Shown here piece by piece: positions 22,812-33,878 of a stretch of 64,000 nt of DNA (the first letter of the stretch is position 1; each line of letters begins with the position of its first letter). A program made the position numbers and the translations under genes. Under the pieces are notes generated by a model, which saw only the letters and a list, made by a program, of their open reading frames with translations, was not told where the DNA came from and did no database searches. The stretch spans positions 73,185,002 through 73,249,001 of the forward strand of contig OY726572.1 in NCBI GenBank assembly GCA_963383645.1, read 5' to 3'. Source of the DNA: Muscardinus avellanarius (lineage: Eukaryota > Chordata > Mammalia > Rodentia > Gliridae).

Positions 22812-22897
22812 GGGCTGGGGTGGTAGCTCAGTGGGATAGCACTTACATAGAATGCATGAGGCCCTGGGTTTGATTCTGTAGTAATACCAAAAAAAGA
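22812..22897 (+). mobile_element. ID element
   Basis: GGGGCTGGGGTGGTAGCTCA, then GCATGAGGCCCTGGGTTTGA, then an A-rich tail. The tRNA-derived box A and box B regions are recognisable. Confidence 0.85.
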
Positions 22898-23213
22898 AAA
22901 TTATACAATTATTAATTAAAAATACATGAAACAAAGTACCTTAAATTTTGTGTAAAAGCATATCAGAAAATATATTACTATTTTCTTTTACATGCACAAA
23001 GAAACTCTTGGAAGCTAAATAAGACACCATTAAAGGTGGCTACATGCAAGGATATGGGTGGTGGAGAAAATCCAAGATGGGCATGGGAGAAAAACCACAG
23101 GCAGTCCTTGACACCCATGCGTGTAAACATAAATGTTTGTAGCTTTTAGAATGTGTTAGAATGAGAATGTACTACTACTTTATAATTGAAATAACTGTCT
23201 TAAGAAGTTAAGC

Positions 23214-23890
23214 AAGCACTTTGGAAAACAGTGTGGAGCATCCTCAGAAGAATGAGAACGAATTCACCATTTGATCCAGCAATACCACTTTTGCGTATCT
23301 ACCCAAAATAAAGGAAACCAAACTACGAAAATAATGCATGCATATATATGTTCACAGTTGTGCAATTCACCATTGCTAAACTATGGAACTAGCCAAGATA
23401 TCTATCAGCAGATGAATGGATTACAAAACTGTGCGATATGTACACAATGGAATTTTACTCAGTCATAAAAAAACACAATCATATCATTTACAGGGAAATG
23501 GATGGAACTGGAGGACATTATGCTAAGTGAGATTAGTCAAGTCACAAAAAAGAAGAAATCAGATGTTTCTCTAATATGCAAAAGCTAGGGAGAAATGGGT
23601 AACAGGAAGAATTCTAGATGAAGCAGGAGATCCTATAGAGGAGCAAATAAGGTGACCTAACTGAGGGGTTGGTAGGGGGAGAGAGAAACTCTCTAAAGCA
23701 CATGATGTACTTAAGCAAACATATCAAAGTCAATCACTAAGCCAAGCATGGGGAGGAGGGATGGGGGAGGGAATGAGGTAGGGATCATTTATGGGCTAAT
23801 TGGATGATGTGTGCATGTGTGTCTCCACAAGTATTTATCCCATTATGAGGTATGACTACAATGCACCAATAAAAATCTTCTTAAAAAACA
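23214..23890 (+). mobile_element. 5'-truncated L1 (ORF2 C-terminus and 3' UTR) with target-site duplication
   Basis: Begins in the ORF2 end, with an encoded FDPAIPLL-type motif near 23270. It passes ATGGATGGAACTGGAGGACA and the 3' UTR, and ends ATGCACCAATAAAAATC. The 9-bp duplication AAGTTAAGC is at 23205-23213 and 23891-23899. Confidence 0.85.
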
Positions 23891-23907
23891 AAGTTAAGCC
23901 TTTGTAA

Positions 23908-23910
<3 letters not shown>

Positions 23911-23962
<52 letters not shown>
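23911..23962. repeat. (GA)n microsatellite
   Basis: About 26 GA dinucleotides. Confidence 0.95.
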
Positions 23963-23965
<3 letters not shown>

Positions 23966-23974
23966 TGAGTCATT

Positions 23975-24155
23975 GGCAATTAAATCCAGAAGCATTCTAA
24001 CTTTGAGCTACACCACAGCACTTTTTATTAATTTAGTAGTTAGTTAGTTTGCAACAGGGTTTCCATAAGTTTCCGAGGCTGAGCTCAACCCTGTATTTCT
24101 CCTGTCTCAGCTTCCCAAGTGCTGGGATTACAGGCATTTGCTACCACACACAGTT
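23975..24155 (-). mobile_element. B1/ID-related SINE, antisense
   Basis: TTTGAGCTACACCACAGCAC, TTTGCAACAGGGTTTCC, CAGCTTCCCAAGTGCTGGGA, TTACAGGCATTTGCTACCAC. Confidence 0.8.
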
Positions 24156-24439
24156 CTATGCTTATATTAAACATTAAAATATTCTCAATTTTTAAAGCTC
24201 TTGGGGGGGAAATCTTGCACCTGGTTTTCCCTGATTTAAAACCACAGCATATGTTCCTAAGTTGGAATTTCTTAAAAAAGGAGTTAGCAAGCTATCTTTT
24301 CACATTAATGAAGTGCACCCTGGTGGCCATATTTGGCCTGCTGGGCTTCCCCCGGTACCCCTCCCCTCCTCATCTTCCTTGGTTCTATCAGACTGGAAAG
24401 TGCAAGAGTTAGAGAGCCACCTACTCTGCTCATACATAA

Positions 24440-24930
24440 AGCCAAAAGACATCATGACTGTGAAAGTGACTCACTGATTTATGACCCTGAGTCAAAGCTC
24501 AGTAAAAGCTTATCCCCCTCCTCTCTGGTCGCTGTCATAAATCGAGCTGTCCACACAAGAGACCATCATATTGATGGCTACATTTCAAAGACAAAACAGT
24601 CGATACACTGGGCAAGTCTCCCCATCCATTTCTCGTAAGCCATGTGCTCAATTTATGACCCTTCTAACTTATCATCACTCCAGGGATGTATTGATTTTTT
24701 TTTCTTTTTCTTTTTTTTTTTTAACCACAATGTCGACATCTGTGATTGCTGGCTCCAAATGGAACTGGTATTTAAATAGCAAAATCATCGTAGCCCTTAC
24801 ATTTGTAAATGATCAGCAATTCTCATTATTTCACCCCACTTTCTGCAAGCTTCAAACTATGAGAGAATCTGTAATTTGCACCCTTTACATTGAAGGGACA
24901 AATCGGCATTTTTCAGCGTAGGAGTTCTGT
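24440..24930. promoter_or_regulatory. Putative enhancer / conserved non-coding element
   Basis: No repeat is recognisable. There are eight CpGs in about 450 bp, against very few in flanking DNA. It holds two perfect AP-1 sites in opposite orientation (TGACTCA 24467-24473, TGAGTCA 24488-24494) and three TTTATGAC motifs (24478-24485; reverse 24534-24541; 24652-24659), a HOX/CDX-like core. Function and conservation are inferred. Confidence 0.4.
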
Positions 24931-25539
24931 TGAATCTTGTTATGCACCCAATTCTAAAAATGTTGTTATAAATATATAAAAAAGATTTATTATAAATATC
25001 TAAAAAAGATTTCATCCCCCTTGTGATCAATGAAACACTAATCTATGTACTACTATGAAAGAATGTTGAAGATATAATTAAGGTTACTAATCACCTAAAC
25101 TTAATATAGGGATATTATCTTAAAATATCTGGGTGAGTTCAATTTATTCACATGGGCTCTTAAAGCAGGATTTAGGCAGGATAGATAAGGTAAATGGGAG
25201 GACAGAGGAATTCAGAGGAAGAGGAGCATGAGCTAAGGAATATGGTTATTCTCTAGAAGCTGAAACAACCCCTAAATTACAGAGAGAAAATCAGCACAGA
25301 CCTGAGTCCTTCTGTCTCAAAAAGAAATCCCTAAATTTCAAGAACAATCTAAATAGTCTGAGCATCAGATTCATCCTTATTATCTACAGAATAGAACAGA
25401 GCTCTGCAGACATGTTGAGTTCTGCCTTGTGAAGGCTGGATGAAACAATTGAGGCATGTTATGCTTGGACATCTCCTATAGAACTGTGAGATACTAACAG
25501 GCATTCATTCACTCTGATTACTTATCTTGTAAGGTAAGT

Positions 25540-26085
25540 TAGATTTCCATTACTGTGGAAAAATAATGAAATGATTCAGAAGCAGACACAGTGCTCGGTT
25601 TCAGGCCAGGCATGGTGGCGCATGCTTGTAATCCCAGCATTCGGGGGTCATAGACCAGAGGACAGAGGTTCACAGACAGCTACTTAGCAAGGTCCTTTAC
25701 AACTTATTGGGACCCTGTTTCAAAACCTATAAAGGCTAAAAAATAGGGCTGGAGGTGTAGCTTGGAGGGTGCAAAGTTTAAGAGGTTTCTGTCCATGACT
25801 ATTTGGTCCTGATTTTGTGGCTGATTGGCAGCACAGTACAACATGGTGAAAGCACATGATGGAGAAGCCATCTCATGGCTTCTGAAAAGTACAGAGAGAG
25901 ACAGGAAGGGGCTGTGGTCTCAATCTCTCTTTCAAGGACATGCCCCCTGATGACCTAAGCTTCTTCCCCTGGATCCCAACTCCTGAAGGTTCCAATATCT
26001 CCCATTAGTGCCACAGAGGAAGGTCAAACTGTTAACACATGGGACTTTTGAAGATATTCAAGATCTAAACTCTAGCAGAAGCTAC
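25540..26085 (-). mobile_element. MaLR-type LTR, antisense, split by a SINE
   Basis: Left piece TTAGATTTCCATTACTGTGG. The right piece from about 25785 runs TCCATGACTATTTGG, GGACATGCCCCCTGATGACC, TTAACACATGGGACTTTTG, AAGATCTAAACTCTAGCAG. The pieces flank the SINE at 25604-25775. Confidence 0.6.
25604..25775 (+). mobile_element. B1/ID-related SINE inside the LTR
   Basis: GGCCAGGCATGGTGGCGCAT, TTGTAATCCCAGCATTCGGG, then the ID-like GGGCTGGAGGTGTAGCTTGG. Confidence 0.85.
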
Positions 26086-26287
26086 AAAAAAGTAGATCAG
26101 ACATTTATTTATTTTTAATTAAGAAGTAAATATTTTTTCTGCATAACATGATATGGTATAAGCTTCATACAAACCCAAATATTTGCCCCACAATTTTAAC
26201 CATTAACATCCTCAACTTCTTGAGGTGAACCTCACTCCTTGAGGTGAACTGCGGTGATTCTGTTATTCATAAGTATATGCGTTCCAG

Positions 26288-26480
26288 AACCAGCCATAGT
26301 TGCACATGCCTATAATCCCAGTACTTGGGAGGCTGAGATAGGAGAACTGCAGGACCAAGGCCAGCTTCAACAACTTAGCAAGGCCCTCAACAACCTAGCA
26401 AAACCATAACAAAATAAGGCTGAGGATGTGGCTTATAGGTAGAATTACCCTAGCACCCAAACAAACAACAACAACAAAAC
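26288..26480 (+). mobile_element. B1/ID-related SINE, diverged
   Basis: AACCAGCCATAGTTGCACAT, CCTATAATCCCAGTACTTGG, then GGCTGAGGATGTGGCTTATA and an (AAC)n tail. Confidence 0.75.
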
Positions 26481-26489
26481 TGTGTGCAT

Positions 26490-27640
26490 TCCAACAGTTT
26501 GGGCAAGAATTCAGTTTTCTAATATTTTTAATATTCAGAGCACCAAATGAAGAGCCTGCCACATAGAATGTTCTCAACAATCACTTGGTGATTTGAGTTG
26601 ATTATTTCTCTTTTTCCTGTGTATGCTATTTGAATTCTATTTTCTAAGACATTTTCTCCCACCTTTTAACCAACTGATGACAAAACATTAGATGTGGTTA
26701 CTGAGTAATGGAATGCCCCAGGAACCCGAGTAGGTAACACTAATGAAACCATTCATCTACCAGCTCTCTGGTTTTACAGGCACATGTTTATGAAACCAGT
26801 TAAAGTTTACGTTAAATATTAAGCTTCACTCTGTGACTATAGATAGAAGTCAGAAGGAATGAAGAAAGAATAGGAGTCAAATTGAGAAGGGGGCCAAATG
26901 GTGGTCTAAAGAAGTATACATGCACCTGAGGATCAATTCGTGACTAGTACTAACATCAATTTCTGCATTGAGTGGAGCTCTAAACTAACTGAAAATTCAT
27001 CAAAATCTCTGTTATTTTAAATACGACTTCAGTGTTTATTCTGTGTGAACACAAGTCCTCATAACTAACCAGCTTTGCGTGGTTTTAATCAGATAAAACA
27101 TTTAGATATCCTCACTCCCAGAAAAAGGAGGAAGACTTTGTGAGATCCATGTCAGATGTCACTGGTAACAAAGGTACTGTTTGGGGAAATTCCCTGATAC
27201 AGTATGAATACACAACATGATCTTGAAACAAGAAGGGTCAGCATAGAGAGGGAAATACACCAAGAGATATGTGCATATTTGTTTGTATCAATTAGGATTT
27301 CACTATAATGTAAAATTTAATTGCACCAATAAAAGAATAAAAAAGAAATGAAAATTATTCAAATATTGCAATTGTTGAGTCATCTGAAAACATAAAGTAA
27401 AAATATAAAGGGATGATGAAGTAAACTAACACTAAGAATGGATAGAAAAGGATATTACCTGATTTGGAGGCAAACAAAATCTATTCCTGTGTAGTCAATT
27501 ATATCCAGATCTACCAGCTTAAAGGAACAAATACAAATAGAAAATTGTGATCCAGAAATGTGGGAAATTCTAAAACAAAATAAATAATTAGAAAAAAAAC
27601 TAAGTAAAGCTGAATAAAATTGGGACTTTAGCTTATTAAA
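26490..27640. other. Intergenic, with a possible L1 3' end near 27240-27345
   Basis: A weak L1-like ending (TCACTATAATGTAAAATTTAATTGCACCAATAAAAG) occurs near 27300. Nothing else is recognised. Confidence 0.3.
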
Positions 27641-27656
27641 TAAAAGATGATGTATT

Positions 27657-27702
27657 TTAAGTATATATACTTATTAAGTATATATTTTAAGTATATATAC
27701 TT
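27657..27702. repeat. AT palindrome, duplicated
   Basis: TAAGTATATATACTTA is a perfect palindrome. The TTTTAAGTATATATAC block occurs twice about 30 bp apart. Confidence 0.8.
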
Positions 27703-27794
27703 TTTAGAAAGAGGCTCTCAATCTTATAGATATTGACTCCTCTTTATTTCAATATAATCCTTGCTAGTATAAAATTTTGTGGAAATATATATAT

Positions 27795-28000
27795 TTTTTG
27801 CAGTACTGCAGATGGAACCCAGGGGCATTCTCCCTCTGAGCTATACCCTCAGACTTACTTTTTATTCCTTATTTTGAAACAAGGCCTCTCTAAGTTGACG
27901 AAATCTTCATTAAGTAGCTGAGGCTGTCTGAAAACCTGGATCCTTCCATTCCAGCCTCCCAAGTGTTAGAATTACAAGTGTGGGCCACCACACCTGGCCT
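27795..28000 (-). mobile_element. B1/ID-related SINE, antisense
   Basis: TGCAGTACTGCAGATGGAAC, GAGCTATACCCTCAGACTTA, TTTTGAAACAAGGCCTCTC and GGGCCACCACACCTGGCC. Confidence 0.8.
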
Positions 28001-28494
28001 CAGATGTTCTTTTTTCGTATTTTTTTCATGTAAGTGAATGTATTGCTTTCTGAAATTGAATGTTGTATGAAGAAGATTGAAAATAACAATTTTCCCTTTT
28101 TTTGTAGAACATATGACATTTTTAACCTGGATTTAGATTGTTGTTTATTTTTTGTTTTACTAAACTATTTACTTCGTTAGTTCTTTTCTATGTAATTTTG
28201 AACATTTCTCAAGTCTTTCCTCAGAGACACTGAGGTTTCTTTTTCATCTCAAGTTTAGCTCTCTCTTTAGCACCTCCTTACTTTCAAACCTGAGATAAAT
28301 TTGGGGTGTTTGTCTTCTCTTAATAGAAAGATGATATATATGTAAAAACACACAACGAAGAAGAAAAAAGACATAATTTGTACAACTGAAGAAGAAAATA
28401 GATCAAAAAGCAAAGCAAAATTAATCAAGAAATAATACAATAAATCTTTAAAATAAAGAGATATCTGATTATAAAGTTTTCTGATTTTGCATGC

Positions 28495-28553
28495 TCCAGA
28501 GGAGAGAGGAAAAGGAAAAGAGAGGGAGGGAGGGAGGGAGGGAGGGAGGGAGG

Positions 28554-28608
<55 letters not shown>

Positions 28609-28735
28609 AGGAGGAGGAGGAGGAGGAGGAGGAGGAGGAGGAGGAGGAGGAGGAGGAGAAGAAGAAGAAGAAGAAGAAGAAGAAGAAGAAGAAGAAGAAG
28701 AAGAAGAAGAAGAAGAAGAAGAAGAAGAAGAACTT
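28495..28735. repeat. Compound polypurine microsatellite (GGGA)n(GA)n(GGA)n(GAA)n
   Basis: About 240 bases of uninterrupted purine on the plus strand. The period changes from 4 to 2 to 3 (GGA) to 3 (GAA). Open frames here are low-complexity artefacts. Confidence 0.97.
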
Positions 28736-28825
28736 ACAACTTATTACCAAGAAGCCTTAAAGCCATATGAATGGGCTTCAGACTTCAAGAATAAGGGGAG
28801 GGAAAAAAAAGAGATCACCATCTAA

Positions 28826-29780
28826 CTTTTCCTCATCTTATTTTATCATTTCTGTCCTCAGGACTCTTTCCATTGACAGTTTTGTGTTCTTTGGAGTATA
28901 AAGAGTCATTTTTGAAAGATTTTCCGTCAGTTTCTTGAATCGCTACACATATCCTTCATTTAATTTTTTTTGTTTACAGTATCTTCTTTTTTCTGATGTA
29001 ACATTTGTTGAGATTCAAAGATAGATTGTTTATGCTTTTTATTCATCTGTAAACAGAAGATATATATCTGTATCACTATTTCTGCTCAAGAAAACTGTTG
29101 GAGGAGTCCACCAAAGTCCTCTTTTTGTTTCCCTGGATACTTTCATTTTCCTCTCTAGGCCTGAGTTGGAAGGCTATGCATTGGTGGTTTGTAATCTGTT
29201 AGATCTTGTGTTGCTTGAGTGTGGGAAGTGCCAGCAGTATCCAGAGTGAACTGGCAAAACGAGCAGCTGGCAGCTGGTAACTCTAATTCGGGTAAGCTCT
29301 CTCTCAGCACTTGCCAAATTTGAAATGCCATCTGTCTGAAGTCTCTGTGAGCTCCCTTGATTAGAAATGTTAGGGTACCTCAGAGTTCACACTTTCCCTT
29401 GCTTTGAAGAGAGAAGTTACTTTTTGGAGAAACCAAGGACTGCAAAAACTTTCTGAGCTCAGAAACTTATTGTTTCATGGTTAATTTATCTCAACTGACT
29501 TATCTGAATCTACAAACCTAGTTCAACTCATTGTTATTCAAATTCTCTATCCTATTTCATCTTGTATCATTTAGGTTCTTTGTATCATTCAGGAACAAAA
29601 ATAAACCCAAATGTTTTCTGAAGTAGAGTTTATTTGGGGTTTTGTTCATATTAATAAAAATATAGAAGCTGTGCCAATTTTATTCAATGATTAATCTACT
29701 GCCAAGGACCCAGTAGATTTCTAAATCTGCTCCGGCTGCTGTATTTAGAGTTGAATACTGGATGTTTAAAAATTTGTTTG
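28826..29780. other. Intergenic, nothing recognised
   Basis: No repeat or gene that I can assign; T-rich in the first half. Confidence 0.4.
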
Positions 29781-29784
29781 TTTT

Positions 29785-29990
29785 ATTTTGGGTACTGAGG
29801 ATTGAATTCAGGGCCATTCTATATACTAGATACACTTACAGCCCTTTATATTTTTTATCTTGAAATAAATATTGCTAAGTTACTAAGGGTCTCTGTTTCA
29901 CTAAACTGCTGAGGCTGGTCTTGAACCTGTGAATGTCTTGTCTCAGCCTCCCAAGAACAAAGAATATAGACATGTGTCACTGCACCCAGC
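29785..29990 (-). mobile_element. B1/ID-related SINE, antisense
   Basis: TGGGTACTGAGGATTGAATTC, AGATACACTTACAGCCCT, CAGCCTCCCAAGAACAAAGA and GTGTCACTGCACCCAGC. Confidence 0.75.
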
Positions 29991-30149
29991 TATAGCTGAA
30001 TATTGTTCAAATGGACTGATGGTCAAATGTGTCTCATTGTCTTTTTCTGTCTTTTTCATGCATAAAATTTTCAGTGTAAAAAATAAAATAAAATTATACC
30101 AGTGGGGAATTTCTTTTGTATTTCTTCCATTATTTAAAATAATGGGCTG

Positions 30150-30352
30150 GCCGGGCATAAAATAATGGGCTGGCCGGGCATGGTGGTGCACGCTTGTAAT
30201 CCCCGCTCTTGGGAGCAGAGACAAGAGGATCGATCACGCAGGTTCAAAGCCAGCCTCACTGGTATAAGAAACACGGTTTCCAAATAAATATAAAATTGTG
30301 TGGGAGTATAATTCAATCCCCAGTACCACCAAAACAATTAAATTAAAAACAT
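30150..30352 (+). mobile_element. B1/ID dimeric SINE with target-site duplication
   Basis: Left half GGCCGGGCATGGTGGTGCAC, right half TGTGTGGGAGTATAATTC, end CAGTACCACCAAAACAA. The 14-bp duplication AAAATAATGGGCTG is at 30136-30149 and 30353-30366. An extra copy of the junction sits inside the 5' end. Confidence 0.88.
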
Positions 30353-30683
30353 AAAATAATGGGCTGTTTTGTGGCCATTTCCAACCTATCCACCTAATTT
30401 TCTAAGCTCACTAGTGCTCAATATAGGAAGAGCCTTACATTTCCCTCTTTCTTTGACCCACGTTTTATATATTTGACAAAGTTTGTCATATGAATTTGTG
30501 GAAGGTTGATTAAAGATGGATTTCACTATTTTATTTTTTTTTTAGGATTTGGTTCATTCACTTGGGTTGCTTTTGGAGAAGGAAGTTAAGCAATACAGCT
30601 TTTCTTTTTCTTTCTTTCTTTTTTTTTTTTCCTCTGTGCCAAAAGTCTGAGTTGAGAAAAGTATTTATCAAAACTTTTGAGCA

Positions 30684-30845
30684 GGAGGGATCCAAAATGG
30701 CGACTGAGGGACACAGCACTTCTCAGTACATGAAACAAATAAAGTTCAACTACTTAGAAGGCAGTGTCTTAATCTACAAAATAAATACATCTCAGGAACC
30801 AAAACAGATTAAGGTAACTTGGCAGAAACCCGGAACTCAAGATCC

Positions 30846-30881
<36 letters not shown>

Positions 30882-32850
30882 AAAAGAAAAAAAAGAAGAA
30901 GAAGGAGAAGAACAAAGATCAGGCATCAGATCTGCTGCAGATACAACCGGGCCGCCTGCCAGTGCCAGCGCGGGTTGCACGGGCTGCCGAACACTGCATC
31001 ACTAGTCCTAACAGATACCACTGCATTGCTAATCCTGAATGATACCACTGTGACTGAGACCAGTCATAGAGCCTCATCTTAAGCAGCGAGCTGCGCCAAA
31101 GTCAGAATCCTGTGCACTCACCACAGCATCAAAGAGAGTCCCTCGCAGTTGCCTGGATCAAGGAAGCCAGGTACCTGAGTGCATTCAGGGAAGTGGCGGG
31201 TCGTGGCGTGGGCCCCAGGTCCGGCACTGGCTCTGGGCATCTGTCCCATGCCCCAGAACCCAGCACTGTTCTTGGACACCCTATCTGCACCCTAGGACCC
31301 CTGCTAATTGCCTGTGCCTGCGCCACCCCACCCCTAAACTCTGTGCTCACCTTGTGTGCCTAGTCCCCACACCCCTCCAGAGCCCCGGCACTTACCTACC
31401 CCGCCAGCCTGCCTCTCGGGCAGTGGCCAAAGCTCTGGGCGCCCGTGAGACCTCTTCAGAACCCAAAGACCATTGCTGGACACTGCAGTACTCCTGCACC
31501 CCCAGACCCATGTACGCCTACTCCGCACCCCTGGCCCACCACTGGGAGTTTCCGCCTGCCCTGCAGCTGGAGACTCAGTTCTAGTCTAGAACACAGCCCA
31601 GTGCACCCTGGTAGAGCATAGGCCCAGGCACTAGGAATTTGCACACACCCACACCGGGGTCCAGTATAGCAGTGCACCCAGCCTGCACTCTGGGAACTGG
31701 CAGTGCTATGGCAATAAGTGTGTGTGTCCAGGGACCAGCAACCCTTTGCCCAGGGTACATCTTGGGACCACACCGGCTAGCTCAGTTAGAATTTCCAGAG
31801 ACACAGGAAAATTAATCAAGACGCAATACCTGCACAGGGACTCAAGGGGAAGTACCAAGTCTACTCTGGACATCCTCCACCCCTGCTGTAGGGAAGCACA
31901 AGCCTGAGTCTAGGGTGGTGAGTGCAGAGGCACTGACTACAAGTTGGAAATATACAGAACCTGGGAATTGTACAGAATTTATTAACAGTGGCACCAGACA
32001 TCCTAACACCTAAACCCAAAGCAGTCAAAGGAAAGAAAGGTGTCCAAACACCCAGAGAGTGACTTAAGAAGATGAAAATAGAGTACAAAGAAAATTAAGA
32101 GACATCGGATTATATTCTGAAATTAGAATTATATTCAGCAATCAGGCATTCAAATATTATATGGACTGGACCCCATATTCATAAATAAATAGGACTGTTT
32201 TTTCTTTTGCTGTTGATGTTTTGTTTTGTTTTGTTATGGTTGTGCTGTTTGGGGTTTTTTTCCCCATCCTTCTTTTACTTTTACCTGTTTTTTTTATATA
32301 TATTTGATAGTTTGCTTGGTTTTCTGGTTTCACTCAACCACTAGTTCCTTTTATTTTATTCTTGTCCTTTTTTCCTCTTTCTTCCTCTTTTTTATCTTTT
32401 TTCTTTTTCCTCTGTTGGTTGGTTTTTTTTTCCTTTGATTACATAAGTTAGTCTTGGTATCTTGTGTTGATATTTTATTTATGTTTGTTTTCTCCTTCCC
32501 TCACCCCTCTTACAAACTTCCCCACACTAACCTACCTACTCTTTTCCCCCAAAACGTTTCCCCATAATATACCCCCTTGTTTAATACTCAAAGTGTTTCA
32601 TATCTCCATACTTACTCTACTAACTACAAGAATCCTACTAATTAACTCTCTCTCATTCTCAGCAAGATATTACCTTAACATACTTAAAGTCTTTCTCAAC
32701 CTAAACATATCCTCTACTTAATCTGACTCCTTTACCCAACACCCCAGCTCCTCCCCCATTACGCAACCCTCAGCATTGGAAAAGCTCTGCTGACCTGCCA
32801 ATAGCTCTAAACTTCTAATACTAAGATTGGACTAAACATAATACTCACAA
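30684..32850 (+). promoter_or_regulatory. L1 5' UTR / internal promoter region
   Basis: Opens GGAGGGATCCAAAATGGCGA. AAAATGGCGAC (30694-30704) is a YY1-type motif in the usual position for L1 start-site choice. A poly-A/GA tract (30851-30915) is followed by a GC- and CpG-rich segment (30940-31600), then a T-rich stretch (32190-32430) and a C/T-rich stretch (32480-32760) before ORF1. Not homologous by eye to the monomers at 20.5-21.3 kb. Confidence 0.75.
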
Positions 32851-33758
32851 GTGATGGGTAGAAATCAGAAAAACAGGACAGAGAACACTACAAATATGAG
32901 AACCAGGAATAATGAAGAGACAACAGAAATCACGAATACTGACCTACAAGAAATGCAAGAAAAGGAGTTCAGAATCCTGATTTACAATATGATGAAAGGA
33001 TTTAAAACAAGTCTAGAAGAGATGAAAGATGAGTTAGAAACACTAAGAAAGAATCAGAAAGAGGTCTGTAATAAAATGAAAGAATCAATAAGTGAAATGA
33101 AGACAGCAATAGAAAGAAATTCTGGAAGATTAGATGAAATGGAAAACAGAATACTGCTGTTAGAAGACAGTACATCCAAAACTGAAAACACGGTCAGTGA
33201 TATACAGAAATCCTTACAGCAACAAAACCTAATCATCCAGCAAAAATGGGATACTATGAAGTGCCCTAACTTACGGATAATAGGCATTGAAGAAGGGATA
33301 GAGGTACAGACAAAGGGCATATGTAATCTTTTCAAAGAAATAATCTCAGAGAATTTTCCAAACATGGAAAGAGACTTGGATCTTCATGTCCAGGAAGCAT
33401 ATATAGAATACCATTGAGACAAGACCAAAGAAGGACCTCCCCACGCTACATAATAACCCAAATGACCAACATAAAGGCCAAGGAAGAATTCTTAAAATCA
33501 GTGAGAACAAAAGGATGGGTGACATATAGAGGCAAAACAATAAGAATCACCCCAGACTATACAACCCAGGTCATGAATGCTAGGAGAAACTGGTATGATG
33601 TGATTCAGACCCTTGAAGAAAATAACTTCCAACCAAAACAAATCTATTCAGCAAAACTACTATTCAAAATCAATGGGGAAACAAAAGTGTTTCAGGATAA
33701 ACAGAATCTTAAAAAATTCATGAATTCAAAGCCTACACTAGAGAAAATTCTTAAATAA
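32851..33758 (+). pseudogene. L1 ORF1 (RNA-binding chaperone), frameshifted
   Basis: L1 ORF1p normally trimerises through a coiled coil and coats L1 RNA. The first frame (32851-33417, 188 residues) has a basic N-terminus, a coiled coil with heptads (about residues 50-125, ending RILLLEDS) and an RRM-like part with NLRIIGIEEG near 145. At 33394-33404 the run GCATATATAGAATACC has one TA more than an open frame would need. This ends the frame in TGA, and the C-terminal domain continues in another frame (33414-33758; GKTIRITPD, NFQPKQIYSAKL, SKPTLEKILK). The break looks like simple TA slippage, so inactivation may be recent. Confidence 0.88.
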
Positions 33759-33878
33759 ATAAACCATAAAGAAGAAAAAATAAGCAGACTTCAGAACCAG
33801 AGAAGAGAGGAAGTAAATAAGTGGGCCATTTAAGTAAAGAAGAAAGACCAAACCACCCAAGAGTAGACAGAACACAAC

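Noticed and set aside
24119..24921. Overlapping short open frames across the putative enhancer
   Set aside because: Three frames overlap without a shared coding bias; the segment reads better as non-coding regulatory DNA.
28487..28825. Open frames encoding runs of Arg-Glu, Gly, Glu or Lys on both strands
   Set aside because: They are translations of the purine microsatellite; no gene signal lies outside it.
31112..31584. Several overlapping open frames in GC-rich DNA
   Set aside because: They lie in the L1 5' UTR; high GC lowers stop frequency, and no motif is seen.
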